From positions 12,958,001-13,022,000 of the forward strand of contig OZ020244.1 of the NCBI GenBank assembly GCA_963971285.1: DNA of 64,000 bases, given 5' to 3'. Within the stretch, counting starts at the first letter, position 1; the number at the start of each line of letters is the position of its first letter. The position numbers were made by a program, and so were the translations under genes. The notes beneath the pieces are model-generated. The model ran no database searches. It was not told where the DNA came from and was given only the letters and a program-made list of their open reading frames with translations. Of this stretch, positions 34,398 through 45,718 are shown one piece after another. This DNA comes from Astropecten irregularis (Eukaryota > Echinodermata > Asteroidea > Paxillosida > Astropectinidae).

Positions 34398-35385
34398 TAG
34401 GCCTACTTCTAGATTTAGAACTTAGAAGGCTACTCCGTGAGCCTTCTTCTAGCACTATGGCAATGGGTTTTGACTTTTGAAAACAACAATTGATAGGCCT
34501 AGATGAAATTTTGGTGAAACATTGCAGCACATACCGCCACTCCTAGATCGTGAATTCCCCTGAATTATTTTTTTCTTGATCCTCATACATCCGTTATGCT
34601 TGTGCAGTCTTATTTTTGTAATTTACCCACAACTTTTCGAGAAAAAAATCGACTTTCTGGGCCACTTCACTTGAGGAAAGAATTCTGTTTTCGAGTTCAT
34701 TCATAATTTTTATAGTAGGCCTATGGGCAAAAGCATTATTGTATAGGGGTGTGCACATTGAACATGTTGAAGGAGACATGAAAATCATGCATGCCACATG
34801 CACACCACCATGCACACCACACAGTATAGTGGGAGCCAGTCTCAATAAAAAAGATAAAGCTTCAACAACTGGTATCCGCGCACATAAGAGCCATTTCAAT
34901 GCATGCAGCAACCGGGGGAACCAGTGAAGTCAAGTTGCACCCCTTCAGAAAATGGTAGATCCAATAATGCACATGCGGACTAGACAACTTCAAGCATGGG
35001 GAAGGAAAGCAGCAGGTAAACATCGGACATTTCTGCAAGTGGAGTGGCACAGAATATCATTTTTTTTCTCAAAAACTTGTGAGTCAATTACAAAAATGAG
35101 ACTGCACAAGCATAACGGATGTATGAGGAATTTGAGGATCAAGAAAAAAAATAATTCAGGGGAATTTGTGATCTAGGAGTGGCGGTACTGGACTACTGGT
35201 ACTAGTGAGTAGTGGTAGGTGCCTGCAATGTTTCACCAAAATTTCATCTATCAATTGTTGTTTTCAAAACCCATACTAGCGTTACGGCACCCCAAAAAGT
35301 AAGAGTGCTAGAAGGCTCACGGAGTAGCCTTTAGCCTTCTAAATCTAGAAGTAAACGTAACATTTAGGCCTATGATGCATTCACT
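34398..35385. mobile_element. Large fold-back element, copy 1 (intron 1 of the transposase)
   Basis: Long arms mirror each other. The left has 'acttagaaggctactccgtg' and 'ggtgaaacattgcagcac', 'cctagatcgtgaattcccct', 'catacatccgttatgcttgt'; the right carries their reverse complements. A second, related copy is at 47,370-48,310. Confidence 0.8.
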
Positions 35386-35464
35386 GTGTGTGTTTAGGCC
35401 CCTATTTTGAAAGTGTTGATTTTTCGTTGCGGCATGTTTCCTTTGCAAAACACACACATGATGA

Positions 35465-36365
35465 TATACGAGTTGATCAGCGTACGAGTTGGTTGGCGTC
35501 CGAGTTGGTCGGCGTATGACTGAGTGTAGCAGCGTACAAGTTGACCAAACGATTACAAGTCAACTTGCCCTCTAGCCGACTCGCCCCTGACCAACTCGCC
35601 CCCCTGGCCGACTCACCCCCTCCCCAACTCGCCCCCTGACCGACTCGCCCCTTACCAACTCGCTTCCTCCCCGACTCGCCCCCTGGCCGACTCGCCCCCT
35701 GACCGACTCGCCCCCTGGCCAACTCGCCCCCTTATTTATTCAGAAATGAGATGCAAAATGTGAAGTTCATTATGCATCATAATTAATAACTAAATGCTAA
35801 CCGCCCTTTTGTAGGGCCTACTATGTGTTTATGTCAGAACGAAAAATGCACAAAGTCCACACACAAACTCCTGCATGGTTCGATTGCAGTTCAAGCAATT
35901 TAATATTTCCTTCGCAGAACCAAAAACATCAAAACTTCAAAAACGCAACTTAAAAACAAGAAAAACAAGTGAACAACGACACTTAAAACAAACCATAGAA
36001 CAAAACATATCGTCATAATAAAAAAGTCTACAAAAATGTCAACAATAACACTTAAAGCTAGACATGATAATATTTTAAAACAAAACGATAACAAAATATG
36101 CTAAGAAAGAACATCGAATAATAAAACAAAAAATTGTTATTTTATCTCAAAGAGTCACAAAAACTCAAAAACATCGTCATAACGACAAAAACACAAAAGT
36201 CGGTCAGGGGGCGAGTCTGGGATGGGGCGAGTCGGCCAGGAGACGAGTTGGTAAGGGGCGAGTTGGCTAGGGGGTGAGTTGACCTGTTTCCGACCAAACA
36301 GTGCACAAGTTGGTCGGTGTACTAGTTCAGTAGTTGGTTGCCATACGATTTGACCTGCTTCATTA
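35465..36365. repeat. Fold-back whose arms are minisatellites
   Basis: The left arm holds 'acgagttggtcggcgtatg' words and then about ten variants of the 15-16 bp unit CCCCCTGGCCGACTCG (35,570-35,735). The right arm (36,198-36,355) carries the reverse complement units, such as 'ggggcgagtcggccagg' and 'gacgagttggtaaggggc'. Between them lies A-rich sequence. Related 'acaagttggtcggcatac' pieces recur at 37,640-37,680 and 46,335-46,445. Confidence 0.65.
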
Positions 36366-37191
36366 CTACTACTTGTACAACTGAGTACTAATGACTTAGT
36401 GTGCTTCAATATTTTGATTGAGATCTGTGTTGTTTTTTCTCAGGTCATTGATGAAGCATTTTCAGAATATGCTGAAACTTATGGTCAGGAAAGTGCCGAC
36501 TCGTCATCAGACTCGACAATAAGTGCACCAGGCAGCCCAACGTTCTTGGAGGTATATTATTACATCTCAAAAAGAATATGAACTACATGTACACTGTATT
36601 ACAATGATTACTACATAGGATATTCTGCATAAAATATACTACAACGATTGCTAGTTTACCTTTTTTTCATTCTTGAAATTCAATTTCATTTTTGACAATT
36701 ATAGGCTAATGTTCTTCTGATGTGCGTTGATTCTACATGTATATGGTCAATGCTGACATGTATTTCATTGAACTAATTAAATGTTCAGCCCCAAATCCTC
36801 TGCTAAAGGTTTGTGGTTGCAGCTACAGCTGGTGATGTTATTTGTGGAAACTAGATGATGTAGCTGCACCTTGCACTGGACTAGGAATCATTATAACCTA
36901 CTTCTTAAATTCTTACCAGAAAAAGTTTCACTCACTTTTTGAGTTACTTTGTAGAAAGGTGCCCAATTTATTTCCTTTGCACTTTAAGTTTCTTATTGTG
37001 TTATTTTTTTTTCTTACTATAGAGCCCAACCAAGAGCATCACAGCAAGTCCCCGGAAGCAATTGACCATTCAGCTTGATGTTGACAAGACAAATGTAAAC
37101 CCAATCGAACCCCCTAAGCGGCGCTTTGTACGTTCGATAAGAACAAGTACAGATTTACGATATATGACTCGAACTCGAGGTAAATACTACA

Positions 37192-37420
37192 CTTGGGGTG
37201 AAGTCGTTTAAAGTCGCGGTGATCGTCTCTTCTTCCACGCAACTCTTTCGAAACCGCTCTACTATCTCGTGAGACTCATGGTTACGGCGAGAGATCGGCT
37301 CTCGGTTCAGGACCACTTGAAAAGAACTCTTGCTGTTGTCATGAGTCTCGCGAGAAAGTAGAGCAGTTTCGAGAGAGATGCGTGAAAGAAGAGGCGATCA
37401 CCTCGACTTCAAACTACTTG
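37192..37420. repeat. Fold-back repeat in transposase intron 3
   Basis: 'GGTGATCGTCTCTTCTTCC' pairs with 'GAAAGAAGAGGCGATCACC', and 'CTCGTGAGACTCATG' pairs with 'CATGAGTCTCGCGAG'. Arms are about 90 bases around a short centre. Confidence 0.75.
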
Positions 37421-38111
37421 GCATCAAGTCACTTTTAAATTTTAATTGGAATGGCAGAAACACTTTATTGTAGATTTCCAGTCTACATAATGGGACAGAA
37501 AAAACTGGTTGAAACTTCAGTGCATGTATAAAGAACTGGATCAACTCATACTCACAGTCAACTGGTACCCAAAAATATACTGTACACTTGGGTGAAGTTG
37601 ACCCCTGTGAACTGTGTTGTGACAATGATTGCAACGTTGTCAGTATGAGTTGGCTTGGGTACGAGTTGATCAGAGTACAGGTGTAGTTAACAAGTGCTAT
37701 GAGTATGAAGTTTGAAATTTGAGCAAGAACTCTGCATGCATGATCACGAAGGACTGATTTTTTGTACTTATTAATTTTTTACAAATTTTAATATTTGTGT
37801 TGATTTGTTATTCTCAGTGACACAAACTCCGAAGCTGCCTCCGGGAGCATTTGCATCAAAGGGAACAACATGCGAACTGGTCAAGCTGCCACCACTGCAA
37901 TTATTGAAACACACAGGGCCTGTTCAATCCATAGTAGAGGAGGACATGGCAGGAAAGGACGACAGGGACCAGGAGGAGGAGGAGGAAGAAGAACAGGAAT
38001 CTATGGACAGTGACTACTGTCCTTCCAGCTCAGATTCTGATAGCAGTCCTTGCCTAAGGTACATGTGCATTATGTGCACTAGATATTACACAACACCTAT
38101 ATAGATGGGTT

Positions 38112-38553
38112 TCAATAGACCGATCCAGTAAGCCCCGCCCTATTTCGCATTGACCAATCACAGCCGCGAAAATCTGATCACCAATTGCAGCAGCCATTTT
38201 GGTGATCTCATGCTGGAGATCATGGTATTGATTACTGCGGTGTTTATGTTTACGAAATGGAAAAACAATAAATACTGCCCTCTGTAAGTGCAGCACAACT
38301 TCACAAGTACAGTATCTTTCTGCTACAAATTGATGGTGTTTATATTTCCATTGTAATTCTGACTCTCGATGGCCTGGTAAGAGACGAAACGTACATTTGT
38401 GACTTTTTCCAAAACCAGAGTCCCATAGAGATAAGTGCTTTCGGTGATGGGCTTGCAACGCGTGTTGGCGATCGTGACACGTTACGCGCGCGCGTGTGCG
38501 TCGTTGCTTGGCCGTTGCTATGGTGGGCGTTGCCTACTGGATCGGTCTATTGA
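38112..38553. mobile_element. MITE with TCAATAGACCGATCCAGTA ends
   Basis: It begins TCAATAGACCGATCCAGTA and ends with its exact inverse TACTGGATCGGTCTATTGA. It lies in transposase intron 4. Most of it, apart from the right 70 bases, was copied into the templated insertion at 40,121. An open frame of 134 codons on the minus strand is a by-product and appears identically in both places. Confidence 0.85.
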
Positions 38554-40120
38554 TTTTGCGTTCAATATCATGAAGCAAATAAAGAATGTTTTTCATTTGT
38601 GCAAAACAATTTTTATTCATGAGTTGATCAATTCAATGAGCCGCAAGTGAGTCCAATGGAACATTTCATCTTGAATTTCATCAGTCAACTCATGAAAATA
38701 TCCTTTCCTTTACAGTCACAAACATTCTTCAGTTTTGTAATGTCATACATTGTTATATTTTTAATCAACTTTTTCTTGGTAAGGGTTTGTAACTTGAGTT
38801 GACTATTATCAGATTATACAAAATGTTGTTCAAATGTATTTTCCATAAGGAAATGAAACACTCAGCTTTGTTTGAATGCCTTAAATATTCTTAGTGGAAT
38901 TTTTAAAGTTGAAAATGTAACTCTTTTAAAAGTGATAATTACTCTCAATGAAATAAGGTATTTTTGTCTTATAACTGTGTTTTGGCCTTTCTTCCAACTT
39001 GCAGTTCAGACATTGATGAGAACCCATCAGCCTACAATAAAAAATATATCGTCTTCGAGGGGAATCTACTATCACTATTCTCAACATGTCCCAAGTGTGC
39101 TGGTCCGTCCAAAAGAACCATCAGTCGACCAGTCGGCGGAACCCTAGCAGAGGTTCATCAGATGTGCCGGAGGAAGTCCTGCAGCTACTCCAGGAAGTGG
39201 CGAAGCCAGCCGATGGTGGGGAATTGCCCTGCAGGCAACCTAATGCTGTCGGCTGCGCTGCTACTTTCTGGAGCGTGCGTGAAGAGGGTATTGCAGGCTT
39301 TATGCAATATAAACCTTGCCGTCTTCACGTACCAGACTTACTTCAACTATCAGCGAAAGTACGTTCACTCTGTTGATTTATCGATAATTAACTTTGTAGC
39401 CACAACAATGGCTACCCAAACAATGCATACATGAACTTATGAATGAACATTAGAATATCGTATATATTGTACATGAAATGTTGCAGATATCTACAGCCAG
39501 CCGTTGTGCATGTGTGGTGGAATGACAGAGAGAATGTGCTGGCGGCCATCAAGGGAAGACAATCGCAAGCAGACCTAGCTATGGATATGAGGGCAGATAG
39601 CATGGGACACAGCGCCAAGTATGGCTGCTATAGCACTTTGGATATGAATGAAGGAAAAGTTCTTCATATCGAGGTCGTCCAGGTAAGCACTTTGGACAAT
39701 ACCTTTGCAAATGTATGTGCTAATTTCTTGTTTATGTTTTTTCCAGGTGGGGCGCACTGCCGCTGGAATCTAGCACACACAATTTCTGCATTCACATTTC
39801 TCAAATGCAGTCCAATTACAATTTCAGATTATCAGTGCCATTTCGTCAAGTATAAAGCAATGGAATGTGATATGAAGTTAATAGCAAATAAAGCAGTTGT
39901 GTCAATTCAACCCTTTCTTATGAATTAGAAAAGCGAAACGGAGCACAAATCCCCATTGATAGAGAAGGAGGGAATGGTGAGAACAGTCCAGTGGCTTGAT
40001 GATAACGGGGTGAAGATTAGAACAGTGGTGACAGACCGTCATAAGCAGATCGCCAAGTACATCCGCGATAACCTTGCACCCAGAGGAACTACACACTATT
40101 ATGATGTGTGGCATGTTGCC

Positions 40121-40694
40121 TAAGGTACATGTGCATTATGTGCACTAGATATTACACAACACCTATATAGATGGGTTTCAATAGACCGATCCAGTAAGCC
40201 CCGCCCTATTTCGCATTGACCAATCACAGCCGCGAAAATCTGATCACCAATTGCAGCAGCCATTTTGGTGATCTCATGCTGGAGATCATGGTATTGATTA
40301 CTGCGGTGTTTATGTTTACGAAATGGAAAAACAATAAATACTGCCCTCTGTAAGTGCAGCACAACTTCACAAGTACAGTATCTTTCTGCTACAAATTGAT
40401 GGTGTTTATATTTCCATTGTAATTCTGACTCTCGATGGCCTGGTAAGAGACGAAACGTACATTTGTGACTTTTTCCAAAACCAGAGTCCCATAGAGATAA
40501 GTGCTTTCGGTGATGGGCTTGCAACGCGTGTTGGCGATCGTGACACGTTCCATTGCTTTATACTTGACGAAATGGCACTGATAATCTGAAATTGTAATTG
40601 GACTGCATTTGAGAAATGTGAATGCAGAAATTGTGTGTGCTAGATTCCAGCGGCAGTGCGCCCCACCTGGAAAAAACATAAACAAGAAATTGCC
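40121..40694. other. 574 bp templated insertion in a transposase exon
   Basis: 40,121-40,549 is an apparently identical copy of 38,055-38,483 in direct orientation (429 bases). 40,548-40,691 is the reverse complement of 39,722-39,865 (144 bases). The insert is bounded by TTGCC at 40,116-40,120 and again at 40,690-40,694. TTGCC also precedes the first template (38,050-38,054), and the two copied pieces meet at a shared TT. The broken codons are VWHVA and KG: the exon resumes as GCCAAAG-GTTAGT at 40,692. It is therefore a two-step template-switch product, not a transposon. Confidence 0.88.
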
Positions 40695-41271
40695 AAAGGT
40701 TAGTAAAAGCCAACCAAGCCAATCAAGTAAAAGCCTGAAAATTTTCACTCAATCCCTGCTATAACGTTTTCAATTCTGCTGACATATCACTGTGTCTTTT
40801 AAGTGACATTTTGTACAGTTATTTTGATAAATCTTTTTGTCTTTTACAAAGGGGTGTGTACACGCATTAAGGGTTACAAGATAATCAAGGCTTCCTATTT
40901 TCCATTTGCTTTCCTGAATAATTAAATAAAGGTAATGTTATAAGTCAATTGTTTGTACTATTAATTTCTTGAATTATTAGGTCTCAAGAAGAAACTCCGT
41001 GCCTTAGGACAAACTAAAGGATGTGAACCAGTAAGAGAATGGGTGCATTCCATTGTAAACAATCTTTACTGGGTGGCATCCTCTACGCCTGGAGGTGACC
41101 CAGACTTGATGTGGGCAAAATTCGAGAGCGTTACGAACCACATCATGAACGTTCACGTCCATAACAATCCTTTGTTTCCCAGATGTGCGCATGAGGATTT
41201 GACGGATCGAGAGTGGCTTACCCCAGGTAAATTCTTTGCATGTCTACGAGCTAAAACAATAGCCGTTCAAT

Positions 41272-41609
41272 TTAAAGGTAGTATCATACTTTAGTAAGAA
41301 ACCAAAGCAGAAATTTTCACAGATTTACGTATAACTTACAGGGTTTGAAGATGGTAGTGTTAGAAACATACCGTTTCTGAAATGGTGTATTTATCCAGAA
41401 ATTAGTAAAACAACGACAGAAATCTTGTTGAACTTTTAAAAGAGAAAAGACTGAAGAAATACTGTGGCTGATTTTCACTGTTTTCTCAAAAAGTGGGCAC
41501 CGTATGGGACTGAAATTTTCACAGATGACTGTTACTGTATCTGTCTAGATGTTTTTGCCCATGAATCTGTATTTCTTTGATAAAAACCAAAGAATGATAT
41601 TACCTTTAA
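41272..41609. mobile_element. MITE, AGGTAGTATCAT family, copy 3
   Basis: TTAA-AGGTAGTATCATACTTTAG at the left and ATGATATTACCT-TTAA at the right. It lies in the intron after the 'DREWLTPG' exon. The TTAA is intact on both sides. Confidence 0.82.
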
Positions 41610-42052
41610 CAGATTGATGTACATGTATTCCATTTGTAATGGACCAATGGTCCATTATTCACCGTTATTCATATCATTGTACCCTTCCATTTTAATAGGA
41701 GGCCTAAACCTGATACTGATTTGCATTCCATCTAGACAGAGACGGCCTACTTTCTTTCAATATTGTGTGATTTGCTCATACATGTGTATTACTACTGCTG
41801 CTTCTTTTTAGGATCTAAAGCTGCTGTCAAAATTGAAACGATCTTGGAGAGTCCCTACATGATGAAGGATGTTAGGATGTTGTCTCCATCTACACAGACT
41901 TCAGCAGTAGAGGCATTTCATGCCCTAATCATCCAATTTGCTCCCAAGATGTATGTTTACTCATATGAGGGAATGCTGTGCAGGTAAGGCTTATCACTGT
42001 ATTAGCCACATCCTTTGCAATATGCTTCACCCACTTTTTCAATACTTTATTG

Positions 42053-42240
42053 GGTTTTCCGCGTCAGCGAAAACCCATTATTTTTGTTCTGTGTGATTTT
42101 TTCTTCCTTCCTCTTCTTGTCGCCAAAATTCCTATAGACAAAACACAGGGGCATTCTAGACCCCAATCTGAAAGTCCATATTGGGTAGTTGTCTCCCGAA
42201 ACTTTTCGTCATCATGATGTCATCAGGTGTCAAATTACAA
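42053..42240. repeat. Palindrome-ended repeat, GGGTTTTCCGC type (partial)
   Basis: Starts with the hairpin GGGTTTTCCGCGTCAGCG-AAAACCC, followed by T-rich 'attttttcttccttcctc'. It shares 'gtcatcatgatgtcatc' and 'gtgtcaaattacaagcg' with the element at 56,214. The far end is not seen. Confidence 0.5.
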
Positions 42241-43246
42241 GCGATTTGATTTTAATAATCAAAATCTTAAAAAATCGACAAAAAATCTACGCATTTCTTC
42301 ACTCAGTTGATGCAGAAGTTGCACAAATTTATCAGAAGTCAAGTATTTAAATTTAGCAAAATATCAGATAATGGTCATTATAACTGATATGTTCCACATT
42401 GTCTGACACAGGATCTACCTCGCTGCCCTTCACTTTAATGAAAATGCTGGACGAGAGCAAGCCATTCGAGCTGATGGACAACAGGCTTACAGCATTTCGT
42501 TTCCCAGGTCTAAACAGGAAAGCGGAGGCTACAGTGTTCGCAAGTTACTTGTACAGTGCACATACAGTAAGTTAATTGTTCAAGAAACTCACTGTTGGTT
42601 TTATGTGCATCTTTTTCAAGGTGATCGGATGAAGAAGACTTTTGAATGTTGTGCAGTAAAGGCCAGTACATTGGAAAATATTCCATTTGTCCACACTAGT
42701 CTAGTGCTTCTCGACAGTGAGTTACAATTGACTTTGTTTCACACACATATTGTGCTGGAATGGGAAACTTCAGATTTAAATCTGAACATTTTTTTTAGAT
42801 TTCATCTCAGAATTTCAGGTTTTTTTTGTACACCTGCTCTGTACAAAGTTACAGAAACTTTAAAATGTCAGCTGTTTCCTTCGTGTTTTCAGATTTTTTT
42901 GTTTGTGGCCACTCCCAGCCCTGAATGAGGTTTTTCTTTTTAATATTTCCCTAATATAGAATACAACCACTCTGTGATCAACAAGGCCATTAATCTGTGT
43001 GAGGACAACATCAAGGAGTCATGGAAAGCGTATGATGTCTTGAACAAGAATCTGGGACCACTTACAGCTTCCAAACAGAAGCCAGTGAAGGAAACAGCTG
43101 TAGCTGAGTTTGTGTCCAGATTTGCTATGTCTGTGACACAAGTAGAAAGGCCCGAAGGCACTCAAGGCCTGATTGTTGAAAACGAAACAACAAAGAAGAG
43201 GAAACAGAAGCAAAAAGAAAGGAAGAAGAAGGGTAACCAAAAATAG

Positions 43247-44604
43247 GGCGTCGAACAAAAACAAGAGAATAGGATACTAATGAAACCCTAATACATATGA
43301 ACAGAAATTCACATTTTTACTAGTATTATTAGTATGGATGGAAAGCAAAAAGTGTTATACATGTACATGTAAATAAAAGGAAAAAAGGTTAATCAAAGTC
43401 ACGTGATGTCATGTAAATAGAACATAACAGGTCCTATCTGCAGTTACGGCAGGATTTCTTTTATATGGCAGCATGGGGGGACACGCTGTGTTCCGCCCCA
43501 GTGGCATTGGAAATTTAGCATATTGAAATGGTTCCCCAAGAATACTCTAACTGACATGTATGGACCTGTAGATTTAATCCATCAAATACAACAACTACAT
43601 GTACAATAATCTTTAAAGATTAAAGTGACTGGACCAAACCTGCTAATGCTATTGGTGTATTCATTCAAAAACATCCTACGCATACGAAGTGCAAATTGAT
43701 TTGTATAGATTACTTGTATTCTAAACTACATGTGCACCAACATTAAAGTGATAAACAGGGCAAAGTCTGAAAGAATGTAGTTTTGCAGTGACACCATGTA
43801 ATCTCTTCTGTGATTGTGTGGTTCTGAGAGGAATGAACAGAGCACACTGTTCAGAACGTTGAGATACTACCACCGGTTCTTCTCAGAACCACAGTCTCAC
43901 AGAAGAGCTTACATCTGTACATGGTGTCAGCACAAATCTATCTTCTTTTAGTACGTCCACCACGCATAGCTTCAAGTCTTATTTAGGGCAAAGTAGGTAT
44001 TTGTATGTAAACATTACAAAATTTACAATGCATAAAAAGGAGAATACAACAATTTCCCTGTGTGAATCACATTTTATTGCTTCTGTAATAGTGTGACGTG
44101 TGTTATTGCACTGACTGAGTACCGGTACAGTGTATTGAGACATCATTGGAACCCAAAGAAATTTAAGTGACATCTTGCATAGTCTACCTTAGTACCAGTA
44201 CATATACAGTACATGTATTGCAACTGTGAAGTGAAGTCTGTTTACTATTCAGCAGTTATTGACATACATGTAATGATTCTTTTCATTTCATTCATACAAA
44301 CATAAATAACCTCTATTTTACATGGACCTGTCCATCTACAGACATACTGTACCAAAATTGTAAAGTTCTAAGACAGCGTTTATAAACTTGACAGTGGCAT
44401 AAAATAATGTTTCACAACTTGATCCTGAGAACAGTAGGACTTGTGAGATGCCCAAAATCCATACTAAATATTACCATGAACAGTGTATATTGAATGGTAA
44501 TTTGTGGGGAAAACAAGCATAAAACAGCAAAAGAAACTCAGTAATCTGTATTTCTTTGATAAAAACCAAAGTAACAGTGTGAACATAGGCAAGATATGGA
44601 GCAC

Positions 44605-44635
<31 letters not shown>

Positions 44636-44672
44636 AGGCAAGAAATGGACAGACATACCTCCGAATGTTTTT
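43247..44672. other. Gap between the convergent Kolobok genes
   Basis: No gene. A fold-back lies at 43,790-43,936: 'TGACACCATGTAATCTCTTC' pairs with its inverse ending 'ACATGGTGTCA', and 'GTGGTTCTGAGA' with 'TCTCAGAACCAC'. A C-run/CA microsatellite lies at 44,603-44,636. Confidence 0.55.
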
Positions 44673-45685
44673 AGCTGTTTCGCATGCAGCGGAACAGCTT
44701 TTGTTTTTCTTATTTTTCTTTTCCACTTTTTTTCCATAGACATAACACAGGGATTTGCTAAGAGCCACTTCTACCATTATGCCAATTACAATCAACTTCA
44801 TACTTGGCACATAGTTAGACCCCGAATAGTGTCCCGCGTATGTACGTCATCGTTATGTCATCACGTGCACAATTACGTCATCATAAAAGCACAAATTTTA
44901 GGGCTCTTTATCTCCGGAACGGCAAGTCCGATGCAGCTCAAACTTGGTATGTAAGTATATGGGGACGTGTTATAGACAAACATTGCAGTCACGTGTTGAT
45001 GACGTCATCTTGTGATTTTATACAAATTATTCAATTTTTGGACCTTTTCTCATGAACGACAAATCGTATTTTCGAAATTCTTTCGGTAATATGCTTGTTA
45101 GGCTATAGGCACATGCCACAAAATACCAAAAAGGTGTGACGTCATGATGACGTCATCAAAAAGCCGATTTTCTGATTCACATATAAGGGAATATCAGACG
45201 GTGATGAAACTTGGTGGGTAGGTAGGGAATGGTACTACTCTCCCAAATGTGAAGTAACGTCACGATGACGTCATCGACTGATTTTTTATTGATTTTTTTG
45301 AATAATTAATTTTGCCATTTAGAGTCACACAAAACACGGTCTTTGAAACTTTTTGGACCGCTGATATGGCTATCTATAGTAGTGGGCCAATTGTGTACAT
45401 GTGAACGGAGCACGACATAGCTAGAAAATCAATCATTTTGCTGTTTCCACCGCCCATATGCACAACCATACATACTTTGCGCGCTGGTCAATAGTAGACT
45501 CAGCCATTTCTGTGTTTCCCATGGGCATGTGTATGTACATGTATATGTATACGTGTAATGATGGACGGGTGACGACGCTCCTGATAGTTGTTTACGACAA
45601 TTAAAACACCGCTATTTCTCTGTACTGGGCCAATTGCGTTCATGTTTGTTTTTCATATTATTTATACAACATACGCGAAACAGCT
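44673..45685. mobile_element. Palindrome-ended repeat, AGCTGTTTCGC type, 1.0 kb
   Basis: The left end is the hairpin AGCTGTTTCGC-ATGCAGCG-GAACAGCT, followed by T-rich sequence. The right end carries one arm inverted, GCGAAACAGCT. The inside has repeated 'gacgtcatgatgacgtcatc' words. One terminal hairpin, a T-rich tract and short inverted ends recall Helentron-like non-autonomous elements. The class is uncertain. Confidence 0.5.
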
Positions 45686-45718
45686 CAGTGTTTGTCAACA
45701 AACACAGGTCTAGATTTT

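Larger units (their letters stand above)
33866..43246 (+). pseudogene. Kolobok THAP transposase, 11 exons
   Basis: Exons: 33,866-34,263; 36,444-36,551; 37,023-37,179; 37,818-38,058; 39,005-39,358; 39,487-39,682; 39,929-40,127 (broken); 40,981-41,226; 41,812-41,983; 42,412-42,566; 42,960-43,246, all with GT/AG borders and compatible phases (about 835 residues). Exon 1 is a THAP finger: 'MPRSCAVGGCKRNALRIF', then 'RAWTKFVDTTRSDFKPTKWS' and 'VICQEHF', with one extra C at about 33,948. Exons 2-4 are Ser/Asp/Glu-rich. From exon 5 the core runs: 'KKYIVFEGNLLSLFSTCPKC', 'RKWRSQPMVGNCPAGNLML', 'LAMDMRADSMGHSAKYG', 'VVTDRHKQIAKYIRDN', 'HYYDVWHVAKGLKKKLRALG', 'SPSTQTSAVEAFHALIIQFA' and 'YLAALHFNENAGREQAI'. 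Conserved D residues in DMRAD, TDRH and YYDVW are candidate catalytic sites, and zinc-binding Cys pairs precede them. It ends in a Lys-rich tail. Confidence 0.82.

Noticed and set aside
34952-35176. Frames in the large fold-back, also at 47,609-48,257
   Set aside because: They read through inverted-repeat arms and differ between the two copies without codon conservation.
38054-38458. 134-codon minus-strand frame repeated identically at 40,120-40,524
   Set aside because: It lies inside a MITE and in its copied fragment. Identity comes from the recent templated insertion, not from selection, and no domain is present.
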